Source: Leptospira ilyithenensis (GTDB lineage: Bacteria > Spirochaetota > Leptospiria > Leptospirales > Leptospiraceae). From it: a stretch of DNA of 64,000 nucleotides. Where the stretch lies: assembly GCF_004771005.1 (NCBI RefSeq), contig NZ_RQHV01000032.1, positions 1 through 64,000 on the forward strand, read 5' to 3'. The position numbers and the translations under genes are program-made. Shown in pieces: positions 42,393 through 50,268 of the stretch; the stretch's first letter is position 1, and every line of letters starts with the position of its first letter. The notes below the pieces were generated by a model. That model did no database searches and had not been told where the DNA came from. It was given only the letters and a program-made list of their open reading frames with translations.

Positions 42393-43295
42393 ATGGAATT
42401 AGAAATAAGCACGAACGTTCGATCTTTTCCAAATCAAGTTCAGAGGAAATTGGATTTTGCAAAAAGAAGACCTGAATTTTTTGGCGCAGTAGCTGAGAAC
42501 CTCTTCTTTACACCTACAAGATCGTTTCCTTCCCGAAAAGAAAAAGACGTTCTAGCCACCGGAATGGAAAAAACCTTTCAAATGGGTAACAGGGAAATTC
42601 ATTACTGGCATTGGGACCAAGGGGGTGAATTGATTTTTTTGATTCACGGGTGGAATGGTCATAGCGGAAATTTAACCAGGTTCGTTGAACCATTGCTAGC
42701 TGGAGGTTATTCCATAGTCAGTTTTGATATTCCCGGTCATGGTGCTTCCCAAGGAAGGTATAGCAGTTTGCCACTTTCCGCTAGAGCTTTGACTCAGCTT
42801 ACACAGATTATAGGCGTACCTTATGCTTTTCTCACTCACTCTTTCGGAGGAGCGATCGCAACCTTAGCGATGGAAACGGGACTTGAAGTAAAACGAGCTG
42901 TTTATATTGCTCCGCCATTACAATTGGAAGATTTCAGATATGAATTTTGCAATTATATGAATTTCGATTTCAATATTATGGAAAGCATGAGGGTAAGAAT
43001 AGAAAAAAGATTTAATTTTTCTTTAAAACGTTTGAATACCGCCGAACTTGGAAAAAATTTGAATACAAAACTTTTAGTCATTCATGATAAAGATGATACC
43101 GAAGTTCCATATTCGAAGGGCGAAGAAGTAGTAAAGTCATGGAAATCTGCAGAGCTCATCTCAACGGAAGGACTAGGCCATAAAATGATTCTGCGTTCTC
43201 CTGATGTGATCGAAAAAGCAATCCGGTTTATCAAAGAGGGTCTTGTTTCCTCGGATTCCGGATTGCTTCAAAGGATTTCCGCTCTGGGAGTTTAA
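42393..43295 (+). CDS. Alpha/beta hydrolase
   Basis: A 300-residue protein with an AAGGAG-type leader. Catalytic elements: oxyanion HGWNGHSGN, nucleophile THSFGGA (Ser near residue 151), acid in HDKDDTEVP and His in EGLGHKMIL. No signal peptide; a leading 60-residue segment precedes the fold. The substrate is unknown, and the family includes esterases, lipases and epoxide or haloalkane hydrolases. It follows a TetR regulator that probably controls it. Confidence 0.85.
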   Translation: MELEISTNVRSFPNQVQRKLDFAKRRPEFFGAVAENLFFTPTRSFPSRKEKDVLATGMEKTFQMGNREIHYWHWDQGGELIFLIHGWNGHSGNLTRFVEPLLAGGYSIVSFDIPGHGASQGRYSSLPLSARALTQLTQIIGVPYAFLTHSFGGAIATLAMETGLEVKRAVYIAPPLQLEDFRYEFCNYMNFDFNIMESMRVRIEKRFNFSLKRLNTAELGKNLNTKLLVIHDKDDTEVPYSKGEEVVKSWKSAELISTEGLGHKMILRSPDVIEKAIRFIKEGLVSSDSGLLQRISALGV

Positions 43296-43519
43296 TCAAA
43301 ATCTTAAGGGATTTAGTGAAGGGGCGGATATAAGTGATTCAATATTCGACCTTTCTTCCTGAAATACAAACATATGTTAATGTAAACTAGCGGGTGCTTC
43401 CGAGAAATATCCATTTCCGATTTCATAGAATAATAATTCACAAATCCGTTTTATAAGAAATTAGGCTTGTTCCCATTTCACTATTTAAAATAAAATCTAA
43501 GTAGAGTAGTGATTCCTTA

Positions 43520-44143
43520 GTGAAATTAGGTAACCGTACACGTCGTATTCGAAATAGCCTTTCGCGGGAAGAAATCCGCGAAACTTCCCTTCTGATTCTT
43601 CGGGAAGAAGGATTGGAAGGTCTTTCCATGCGTAAGATTGCACATCGTCTCGGTTGCAGTGTGGCGAGTCCCTACTCTTATTACGAAAACCAAGTCGACC
43701 TGCTCAAGGATCTCATCAAACACGGTGAAGACGAACTACTGGGAATGTTACGAAGATCCATCCCGGATGAAAACGCAAATACGACTTTTCAAAAATTGGC
43801 GGCGATTGCCCGCGCTTATTTTTATTTTGCGAGTACAAACAGAGAACTTCACAAAGTTATGTTCAATACGGATTACAACACAGTACATAGAAAGGCATTT
43901 CCTCAGCTTCCTAAAAGTTATCGTTTCTTTTTAGAAACTCTTCGGGAAGGATTTGAATTGGGAGAGATTCGTTATCCCAAAAAAGAATATCCTGCGATTG
44001 CCCGGATGATGTGGGGTTGGATGTACGGGCTTTTGGTTTTGGATATGACGGGGATGCTGAAGAAAAGACGCGGAAGCGACAACCCAATAGAAGAAGGGAT
44101 TTCTTATTTTAAAACTCTGCTCGAAGGGACTTCACCTCGTTAG
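43520..44143 (+). CDS. TetR-family regulator
   Basis: A 207-residue regulator with a GTG start. The HTH is around residues 17-60 (EEIRETSLLILREEGLEGLSMRKIAHRLGCSVASPYSYYENQVDLL). The C-terminal domain ends with IARMMWGWMYGLLVLDMTGML, the WHG-like TetR_C pattern. An unusual 17-bp hairpin overlaps its stop codon (44136-44175). It is isolated, with about 200 bases of empty sequence on each side, so its target is not obvious from position. Confidence 0.88.
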   Translation: MKLGNRTRRIRNSLSREEIRETSLLILREEGLEGLSMRKIAHRLGCSVASPYSYYENQVDLLKDLIKHGEDELLGMLRRSIPDENANTTFQKLAAIARAYFYFASTNRELHKVMFNTDYNTVHRKAFPQLPKSYRFFLETLREGFELGEIRYPKKEYPAIARMMWGWMYGLLVLDMTGMLKKRRGSDNPIEEGISYFKTLLEGTSPR

Positions 44144-44175
44144 AATTTGTGGGAGGTACCACACATTCTAACGAG
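44136..44175 (+). terminator. Long hairpin overlapping the tetR stop codon
   Basis: CTCGTTAGAATTTGTGG and CCACACATTCTAACGAG form a 17-bp stem with one mismatch and a 6-base loop. The left arm contains the TAG stop at 44141-44143. No T-run follows, so it may stabilise the 3' end rather than terminate. A third partial copy (TTCGTTAGA) follows at about 44182. Confidence 0.5.
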
Positions 44176-44292
44176 CCATTCTTCGTTAGAGGCAAAAAGG
44201 CGAACTAAAAATCAAAAAATTTCCGAAGTTACAAAAGAAGATTGCAACATCGCCTGATATATGCTAAATGAAACCCATTGGGTGGCGGGTGG

Positions 44293-44318
44293 TTCACCCC
44301 TCCCAATTCAGGGCGGGG
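44293..44318. repeat. Dispersed GC-rich intergenic repeat, variant copy
   Basis: TTCACCCCTCCCAATTCAGG followed by GCGGGG. It shows the same C-block/spacer/CAGGG-G-block plan as the element at 56857-56890 and lies between genes, directly past the 3' end of the acyltransferase gene. Confidence 0.5.
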
Positions 44319-44334
44319 ATACCAAAATCCACAC

Positions 44335-45114
44335 TTATTTCCCCTTCCCCGCAATCTCTACATCAACTCCAACGTCGATCGCTCTTCTTTCTTTCAGCCG
44401 CAAAAGCTCTTTGGCAATGTATTCCATTACCAAGTTTGCATCCATCGGTTCCCAAATCGGATTTCCAATTGTGATGCGAAGTGGTTTATTTAAATTATAA
44501 GCCTCAATGTACATCGGCAAAATGGGAAGATTGTATCTTTTGCTAAGAACCGCCATTCCACCTTGCAAACGTCTGGATTTACGAAAACCACGAAACCAAG
44601 TCCCTTCGGGAAAGATACCCAAGCCGAGATTGCCAAGGTTGATGCGCCTCTTAACCTCTTTGATAGTTTCAGGATCGCTCTGATTCCGATTAATCGGTAT
44701 TAGGTCAAGAGAAGTAACGATGCCTTTTACCAATTGTTCCTTTCTGATTTGTGCAGGAGTTTTTTTCCCCTTTTTGCCAGAGTCAAAACTAGTAAGCGCT
44801 GTAGTATAAATACCATGTCTCTTTAACATGGCACGAATCATAAATGCATCATAAGGCATAGTGACCATACGCAAAAATTTATTTCTTGGTTTGATGTGAT
44901 TGGCAACCAAAATCACAGACTTGCCCTTGAAATCTTTTAGAATATGCTCATTTTCATACGTACATTTTTTACGTCCGTAAATCTGTCGCATAGGCTTGAC
45001 AAGCGCCCACATAAATATCAATCCGAGAAATCTGCCTAAATAATACAAAGCTCTATCCTTCCTATTACTATCGTTCGAACGAATTAAAGTGACTTGGTTG
45101 CAAATTTTTTCCAC
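44335..45114 (-). CDS. PlsC-like lysophospholipid acyltransferase
   Basis: A 259-residue acyltransferase of the 1-acyl-glycerol-3-phosphate acyltransferase fold. Typical elements: VILVANH, LGIFPEGTWFRGFRKSRRLQGGM (the FPEGT motif) and an early hydrophobic segment (LGLIFMWALVKP). Unusually, the first motif is not a tight HxxxxD: after NHIKPRNKF the Asp comes about fifteen residues later (TMPYDAFM), so the catalytic His/Asp pair has an insertion. It may use a different substrate, such as a lysolipid, an ornithine lipid or a secondary metabolite. Divergent from the peroxidase gene. Confidence 0.72.
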   Translation of the reverse strand: MEKICNQVTLIRSNDSNRKDRALYYLGRFLGLIFMWALVKPMRQIYGRKKCTYENEHILKDFKGKSVILVANHIKPRNKFLRMVTMPYDAFMIRAMLKRHGIYTTALTSFDSGKKGKKTPAQIRKEQLVKGIVTSLDLIPINRNQSDPETIKEVKRRINLGNLGLGIFPEGTWFRGFRKSRRLQGGMAVLSKRYNLPILPMYIEAYNLNKPLRITIGNPIWEPMDANLVMEYIAKELLRLKERRAIDVGVDVEIAGKGK

Positions 45115-45222
45115 AAAAAAACTGATCCTTACACCAAAATGTGTAAACGATCGAAAATTGGACAGAAAGATGATTTGACCATTTTAGGTAGTTTTCTCTG
45201 TTTGGTTACTATGTTTCTGGAA

Positions 45223-46284
45223 ATGAAGTTGTATTCCAACAAAGAGTTTTGCAAAATATTTCTGTCGTTAACTCTTGTTTGTTTATTTTCAGCATGTAAC
45301 CCTGATCCGACACGAAGCAAAAATCAAGGTAATGACAGTACAAACTTATTGATTGCCTATCTGCACCAACTGCCCGGCGGAGCGGAAATCCAAGCGGAAG
45401 CCAAGGCAAAAATCGGGTTATTGCCGGCAAATACTCCCGGCTCGGAATCGGACACTCAGGCACAGATCACATTAGGAAACAAAATTTTCAGAGACAATAC
45501 CTTGTCTCTCAATCATGTTCAATCCTGCCACACCTGTCACCCGTTAAATGGAAATTCCGCGGGCATGGACGGTCAATCCACATCCCGTGGCACCTTCGGT
45601 CAGGAAGGAAGACGAAATGCACCGACGATTCTCAACGTGGGGTATCTTCCTATTATTTTTTGGGACGGAAGAAAACAAAGTTTATTCGATCAGGCGGTAG
45701 CGCCTTTTCTCGATTCATTGGAAATGGCTTTGCCTTCGGAAGCGGAATTATTACTGAGACTACAAAATAACTCCGATTATGCGTCCTTATTTCAAAGCGC
45801 TTTTCCCGATTCACCTGCAATCAGTATCGATTCTTTGAGAAAAGCTATTTCTGCTTTCGAAAGATCTTTGATTTCCAAATCCAGATTTGATGATTTTATA
45901 GAGTGGGATTTGCGTGCACTGAATAATGAAGAGAAACAAGGATTAAAAACCTTCTTGGATCTGGGTTGCACAAATTGCCATAACGGATATCTGTTAGGCG
46001 GCACTCAGTTTAAAAAATTGGATTCTTTTTATTCCTATAATCCGAGTGATTTGGGCAGATTCGAGTTTACCGGAAATCAAGACGATAAATCTTTTTTTAA
46101 AGTTCCTCCCCTTCGTAACGTAACATTGACCGCTCCTTATTTTCATGACGGAAGCGTTAGAACTTTAAAAGAAGCGGTAACAAGAATGAATCAATATGAA
46201 ATGAGCCGGCCGATGACCGATTTGGAAATTGATTCCATCGTAACATTCTTAAAATCTCTTTCTGATAAAACAAAATCTAATTAG
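45223..46284 (+). CDS. Di-haem cytochrome c peroxidase/MauG-family lipoprotein
   Basis: About 353 residues from the ATG at 45223; earlier in-frame starts are possible but overlap the divergent gene. The signal peptide ends LFSACNPD (lipobox Cys near residue 25). Two haem-binding CxxCH sites are SCHTCH (about 105) and CTNCH (about 250). Other CCP motifs: RRNAPTILNVGYLPIIFWDGRK, AVAPF, SDYASLFQSAF, ISAFERSLIS and LRNVTLTAPYFHDGSVRTLKEAV with the distal His/Met-type region. It should reduce peroxide or oxidise a protein or small molecule using two haems, outside the inner membrane. It ends 35 bases before the cobalamin riboswitch. Confidence 0.88.
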   Translation: MKLYSNKEFCKIFLSLTLVCLFSACNPDPTRSKNQGNDSTNLLIAYLHQLPGGAEIQAEAKAKIGLLPANTPGSESDTQAQITLGNKIFRDNTLSLNHVQSCHTCHPLNGNSAGMDGQSTSRGTFGQEGRRNAPTILNVGYLPIIFWDGRKQSLFDQAVAPFLDSLEMALPSEAELLLRLQNNSDYASLFQSAFPDSPAISIDSLRKAISAFERSLISKSRFDDFIEWDLRALNNEEKQGLKTFLDLGCTNCHNGYLLGGTQFKKLDSFYSYNPSDLGRFEFTGNQDDKSFFKVPPLRNVTLTAPYFHDGSVRTLKEAVTRMNQYEMSRPMTDLEIDSIVTFLKSLSDKTKSN

Positions 46285-46318
46285 ATTTTGAACATTGACA
46301 GAAAACTGTATGGTTACG

Positions 46319-46424
46319 AATCTGGCCTTATCCTTCAGGGAGGAAACAGGTGCAATCCCTGTGCTGACCCGCAACTGTGATACGTCAATGAAGCCTATGC
46401 TTCGTTAGATGGTAAGCCAGATCT
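46319..46424 (+). ncRNA. Cobalamin (AdoCbl-type) riboswitch aptamer
   Basis: The core GAGGAAACAGGTGCAATCCC, then TGCTGACCCGCAACTGTGA, is the hallmark of B12 riboswitches. P1 is closed by ATCTGGC..TTA near 46320 pairing with TAAGCCAGAT ending at 46422. It sits downstream of the peroxidase gene and about 230 bases upstream of the lipoprotein gene at 46653, with possible switching hairpins in between. Known cobalamin riboswitches repress uptake or synthesis genes when B12 is plentiful. Confidence 0.92.
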
Positions 46425-46429
46425 TCCCC

Positions 46430-46524
46430 GCAAAGAACACTCCGAGGTATGGGAACTTTGCACACTTACCTATGACTCTATTCTAGAGACATAGGTAAAG
46501 GGGCCCCGAAGGCTAAATCGGGGC
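46430..46524 (+). promoter_or_regulatory. Putative expression platform of the cobalamin riboswitch
   Basis: Three structures follow the aptamer: a GCAAAG/CTTTGC hairpin (46430-46460); a long stem TTACCTATG..CTCTA/TAGAG..CATAGGTAA (46466-46498); and a GCCCCGA/TCGGGGC hairpin (46503-46524). AGGTA near 46446 can also pair with TACCT of the second stem, so alternate pairing is possible. No clear U-tract is present, so the mechanism is uncertain. Confidence 0.4.
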
Positions 46525-46652
46525 ACCCGAATGGAAAAAAAGTTACTTACTCTCTCTTACTTAGAAGTCAAGGCTCCTCGTTTAACAACGAAGATATACC
46601 TATTTCCAAATGGCGTTCCCCTAAATTCAAAAAAAGATTTAGGAGAATCTAA

Positions 46653-47255
46653 ATGAAAACAATTTTAAAACTAACGATTGCTATGTTGGCAATTTCTCTT
46701 TTTACGGCCTGTGATTCAGGAAAAGTAAACAAATCCGATGCAGACTCGAATTTGCTAACAGGTCTTTTTATCGGTCAACAACAAGGACAAGCACAAGGTC
46801 AATCCTCAATTCTTAATTCCTTAATAGAAATCCGAGGCTATTGGAAAGGCGGATTTTGCAGCGGTGGAACTTGCACAAGCTTCACATCAAATGTTTCCAT
46901 CGCACAGGACCCGACAGGTTTCGGAGTATGGGCGTCTGGTTCAAGTTATACGCGAATCATATCTGCTGATAGCTCTGCACGAACTCTGATTTATCAATAT
47001 ACACCGACTGATTCATTCAGCCCGAGTAAATACACGAAAGTTCTTTGGACCGAACCTACTTCTACCGGTTGTGAAAACTCTGCTACAAAATGTTTCTACT
47101 ATTGCACTGTGTTTCCCAACTTTGCAACTTTAGCGGAAGCTCAAAATGCCAATCTGTCGACATATAGTTCTACAGATCCGACTAAAACCGGATGCAGTGG
47201 ATTCGGATGGAGTAAAGCTCTCTTCGTATCTTCCAATCCAACAAGCTGGAACTAA
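46653..47255 (+). CDS. Cysteine-containing lipoprotein downstream of a B12 riboswitch
   Basis: A 200-residue lipoprotein with signal MKTILKLTIAMLAISLFTAC (acylated Cys near residue 20). A Gln/Gly-rich spacer (GQQQGQAQGQSS) is followed by a beta-rich domain: GYWKGGFCSGGTCTSFTSNVSIA and GFGVWASGSSYTRIISADSSARTLIYQY, with Cys pairs at GFCSGGTC, GCENSATKC, YYCTV and TGCSG, probably disulphides. An AGGAG site precedes the ATG. Because of the riboswitch it is expected to act when cobalamin is scarce, perhaps as a surface part of B12 capture. No known family is recognised. Confidence 0.6.
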   Translation: MKTILKLTIAMLAISLFTACDSGKVNKSDADSNLLTGLFIGQQQGQAQGQSSILNSLIEIRGYWKGGFCSGGTCTSFTSNVSIAQDPTGFGVWASGSSYTRIISADSSARTLIYQYTPTDSFSPSKYTKVLWTEPTSTGCENSATKCFYYCTVFPNFATLAEAQNANLSTYSSTDPTKTGCSGFGWSKALFVSSNPTSWN

Positions 47256-47267
47256 GCTAAATTTTTT

Positions 47268-47291
47268 GACCCTGTTTTGTAAAACAGGGTC
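47268..47291. repeat. Perfect inverted repeat between the two B12-controlled lipoproteins
   Basis: GACCCTGTTTTGTAAAACAGGGTC is shown here in parts as arms GACCCTGTTTT and AAAACAGGGTC with a 2-base centre. It lies between the two lipoprotein genes. A T-run lies before, not after, the stem on the plus strand, and the minus strand would carry an A-run, so it is not a classical terminator in either direction. It may be an attenuator or processing site. Confidence 0.5.
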
Positions 47292-47306
47292 ATTCGGAGA
47301 AAAAAA

Positions 47307-48188
47307 ATGAAGTTTAAAATCAAATCATTCTTTAAAGAATTAATTCATTTACTTGTACTAATTCTCTTTCTGTCTTGCTCGGGGGAAAAAAAGAATAATG
47401 AAACCGATTTACTACCATTGTTACTTTTGACCCAAACATCCTCTACCAGCTCTGCCACCGGTACCTGTCCGCCTTCCTCTTTACCTTCCGATATCCCGAT
47501 TGCAACTACCGTAGTTTCGGCAAATTCTACAGTGAGCGGATTCAACGATCCTACAAAAGCCATCAACGGAATCTGCGGTGGTGGAGAAACATCCGGCTCT
47601 CTCGATGTGTATTCACTTAACCTAACGGGAGCAGGTGCTACAATGATCCTCTCTTGGGGAGGAAAAACGGTAAAAAATGTTTCCGGAACGGATTTCATCG
47701 TCTACGAAAACCCGTTCAAGATCAGTGACACTAGCGATCGTTATGCGTTTGACCCGATGGTGGTTCAAGTTTCCTTCGATGGCTCTATATATTGCGGATT
47801 TAATTTAAGCGGATTCGGAGGAGGTCTTCCGAGCTCCGACAATAATAAAATCGCTTACTGGCCCGGTTTTGGCGGCCTTCGCCCTGTAATTTACAACATG
47901 ACTTCGAAATTATTCACTTTGGACCAACTGTTTACCGCTAGTGGAAGCGGTTTCCTTACAGGTGGCGGTGACGGATTCAATTTGGACGATTTGAGTGACT
48001 CGGACACAGTAAACCCTGCTTGCAATAACACTGCAAAGACCAATATCCAAACGAACGGATTCAAATATATTAAAATGATATCTGCAACTGCAGTTACAAA
48101 CCCCGCTACTTCTGCCGGCTATGTGTACCCGCACGCGTATACAAATGGACCCGATATAGATGGAGTCGTCGCAAAATCGGTGGAATGA
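47307..48188 (+). CDS. Surface lipoprotein, LIC_13355-like, downstream of a B12 riboswitch
   Basis: A 293-residue lipoprotein (signal ends FLSCSGE near residue 25). The mature protein has a beta-rich domain with SLDVYSLNLTGAGATMILSWGG, VSGTDFIVYENPF, DPMVVQVSFDGSIYCGF and FGGLRPV, and a GGGDGFNLDDL stretch. The same pattern (a Gly-rich strand, then DF.VYEN.F, then V.VS.DG..W) appears in surface lipoproteins of B12-uptake operons in Bacteroidetes, and the protein resembles the Leptospira LIC_13355-type lipoproteins I recall. A cobalamin role is inferred from the upstream riboswitch. Confidence 0.65.
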   Translation: MKFKIKSFFKELIHLLVLILFLSCSGEKKNNETDLLPLLLLTQTSSTSSATGTCPPSSLPSDIPIATTVVSANSTVSGFNDPTKAINGICGGGETSGSLDVYSLNLTGAGATMILSWGGKTVKNVSGTDFIVYENPFKISDTSDRYAFDPMVVQVSFDGSIYCGFNLSGFGGGLPSSDNNKIAYWPGFGGLRPVIYNMTSKLFTLDQLFTASGSGFLTGGGDGFNLDDLSDSDTVNPACNNTAKTNIQTNGFKYIKMISATAVTNPATSAGYVYPHAYTNGPDIDGVVAKSVE

Positions 48189-48544
48189 CTATTTTTGAAA
48201 GGATATGCTTTCGATTTGTGCCAAAATAAGATGAGACATAACAAATATTCAGACAAGAGCCGTTTAAATACTGGATTCAGGTTTTTTCGGAACTCTTTAG
48301 AAGGATGTAATCTTCCCTTGTTTTTAGAAAAACGTAAGGAGAGAGTTTAGCCACTGCTAAACGATCCTTTTGATACGCCTTCCAGGGTTCGATTTCCTAA
48401 TTTTTCTTGTCTTTTTACGGGAATTGGTCTATTCTTAACAATTATAACGATTTGGCGAAAAAACTTTGAGAATTCAGTTGACCAAATTAAAAAAAAAGGA
48501 TTCTTTTTCTAGAGCTAGATCGCGTTTGATTTGAGATTTTAACT
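48189..48544. other. Intergenic stretch without a recognisable gene
   Basis: These 356 bases hold no ORF with coding character. They are AT-rich with runs of A and T. The last 60 bases presumably hold the promoter of the methyltransferase gene, but no strong -35/-10 pair stands out. A weak purine-rich leader precedes the TTG start. Confidence 0.5.
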
Positions 48545-49324
48545 TTGAGCGAAAACTTTTATACACAAAAAATTTCCATCCATGACGAGATGCCCAGACT
48601 CTCCGCTCAAGCAAACTTGTTTCGTTTGCTTCTGGATCCTTTCTTTGATTCTATACATTTTGAAAAAGAGTCAGGCAAGGGATTGGACGCCGGGGCTGGT
48701 CCGGGAATTTTAGCTAGTTTTCTCACCAAAAAAAACCCGAACCTAGTTTGGTCCGCATGCGATATTTCGGAAGAAATGGTTCAATATTGCAAACTCTCCT
48801 ACCCCAAAATAGATTGGAAGGTTTGCGATCTGCATAATCTGGATTACCCGGACAACAGTTTTGATTTTATATTTAACTCCATGGTTCTCATCCATATTCA
48901 AGAGCCTGAAAAGGTAATGAAAGAATTCTACCGAGTCCTCAAACCTGGTGGAAAGTTACTCATCACCTGCCCCAATGATAAAACTTTCGAAGGGCCTCCC
49001 GTTCTTTTGGAAATGGTTGCAAAACACGCAGAAATCCATCCTGCTGATAGGTATGTGATGGAAAAGGTTCCGGGCTTTGCCAAAGACCTGGGCCTGACCT
49101 TGGAAGCCAGAACCGACTTCATTGCGAGTAACGATGGCAATGACGACAAACCGAAATTAGATTACCCGACCATTCATTTAGGAATGATGACAGGTTGGTC
49201 TATGTTATCATTTATGGGGCACCCGGACGGTATGCAGGATGTATACTCTCGTTGCCAATCGGAGTACATGTCCAATCGTGTACGTTTTTCATTGAAATTA
49301 GAAACTCATTTGTATCGGAAATAA
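48545..49324 (+). CDS. SAM-dependent methyltransferase (class I)
   Basis: A 259-residue protein with a TTG start. Rossmann methyltransferase motifs: GLDAGAGPGILASFL (motif I), CDISEEMV (acidic end of strand 2), CDLHNLDYPDNSFDFIFNSMVLIHI (motifs II/post I) and FYRVLKPGGKLLITCPN (motif III). The order fits the Methyltransf_11/25 group. The substrate is unknown. It lies 12 bases before the slr1658-type gene and so is probably cotranscribed with the partner-switch pair. A link to that signalling cluster is possible but not shown. Confidence 0.85.
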   Translation: MSENFYTQKISIHDEMPRLSAQANLFRLLLDPFFDSIHFEKESGKGLDAGAGPGILASFLTKKNPNLVWSACDISEEMVQYCKLSYPKIDWKVCDLHNLDYPDNSFDFIFNSMVLIHIQEPEKVMKEFYRVLKPGGKLLITCPNDKTFEGPPVLLEMVAKHAEIHPADRYVMEKVPGFAKDLGLTLEARTDFIASNDGNDDKPKLDYPTIHLGMMTGWSMLSFMGHPDGMQDVYSRCQSEYMSNRVRFSLKLETHLYRK

Positions 49325-49336
49325 CGGAGGCGGAAT

Positions 49337-49894
49337 TTGAACGAGAAAGTACCGAAAATAATCGGTGAATTTCAAACGATACCAGACAATTTGCCAGCTG
49401 ACGGGCAGTTAAAATTGATCTTTCAGCCAATTGATATGACTACCTACTGGCGTCGATGCGGTCTTACTGCCAATTTTGTTGCCGGTTTTTATTCTTATTG
49501 TTATGAAGCAAGTGATACCAAAGCGAATTCACTTTCTACAATTATCAATGAACTATTGGAAAACGCATCCAAGTTTTCCAAAGCGAGAGAAGGACGCATC
49601 CAAATCGAGCTAAAACATTACGGAAATCTTTTGAAGGTGGATGTTTCCAACATCGCCTCCAAAAACCTTCGCGAATCCTTTGAGGCATTCGTGAGCAAAC
49701 TACAAGCGGAAAACGTAGAAGAGCTTTATTTTTCTACTTTAGAATCGAAAGAAGATGGCGACACAAAGTCAGGACTTGGACTTCTCATGATGTTGAAAGA
49801 CTATCCTGTCCGGTTCGGTTACAGTTTCAATGAGATTGATGCCGATACTCATGAAATAACGGTGCGAGCCATCATCAACGTAGAAGAGATATAA
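49337..49894 (+). CDS. slr1658-superfamily ATPase-like regulator
   Basis: A 185-residue protein with a TTG start after a GGAGG site. It matches the slr1658 superfamily: PIDMTTYWRRCGLTANFVAGFY, then the N-box INELLENASKFS, later GLGLLMMLKDYP, which stands in for a G2 box. The GHKL/HATPase-like fold suggests an anti-sigma-factor-type kinase or a switch protein. The next gene is the slr1659 (STAS) partner, as in the Synechocystis slr1658-slr1659 pair. In such systems the ATPase phosphorylates or binds the STAS protein and a SpoIIE phosphatase reverses it; this window has such a phosphatase at 51550. Confidence 0.8.
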   Translation: MNEKVPKIIGEFQTIPDNLPADGQLKLIFQPIDMTTYWRRCGLTANFVAGFYSYCYEASDTKANSLSTIINELLENASKFSKAREGRIQIELKHYGNLLKVDVSNIASKNLRESFEAFVSKLQAENVEELYFSTLESKEDGDTKSGLGLLMMLKDYPVRFGYSFNEIDADTHEITVRAIINVEEI

Positions 49895-49909
49895 CCAGGC
49901 GCAAAATTC

Positions 49910-50257
49910 ATGGAAATCAAAGACTTAGACTACCACATTCAATTTGACGAGGCGACGAGAACGGTGAAATTCGTCGGTTCCATTCGACTTCAAAACTTAC
50001 CAGCATACGAACCAATTAAAAACTTTTTACGTGATGTCGCCAAACTATGCCAAGGCGTATCTTTGACGATGGATTTCAAAGAGCTTCAATTTGTGAACAG
50101 TTCCGGGATTACCACACTGTCCATGTTCATTATTGATTCCAGAAAGAGTGCTTCTTACCAAATTAAAATATTAGGTTCTTTGAATGTATCCTGGCAATCC
50201 AAGTCTCTCTCCAATTTTAAGAAACTTTGGGACCAGGTTGTTTTGGAAATAGCTTAA
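49910..50257 (+). CDS. slr1659-superfamily STAS-like regulator
   Basis: A 115-residue protein with the STAS-type pattern: YHIQFDEATRTVKFVGSIRLQNLPAYEPI, then VSLTMDFKELQFVNSSGITTLSMF. The Ser pair in NSSG is where anti-anti-sigma proteins are phosphorylated. GSLNVSWQSKSLSNFKKLW at the end is typical of the slr1659 superfamily. It is encoded 15 bases after the slr1658-type gene. It is the likely output protein of the partner switch; its downstream target is unknown. Confidence 0.8.
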   Translation: MEIKDLDYHIQFDEATRTVKFVGSIRLQNLPAYEPIKNFLRDVAKLCQGVSLTMDFKELQFVNSSGITTLSMFIIDSRKSASYQIKILGSLNVSWQSKSLSNFKKLWDQVVLEIA

Positions 50258-50268
50258 TTATTAATTTT

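Noticed and set aside
47268..47291. Terminator between the two riboswitch-controlled lipoproteins
   Set aside because: The stem is perfect but no T-run follows on either strand; kept only as an inverted repeat.
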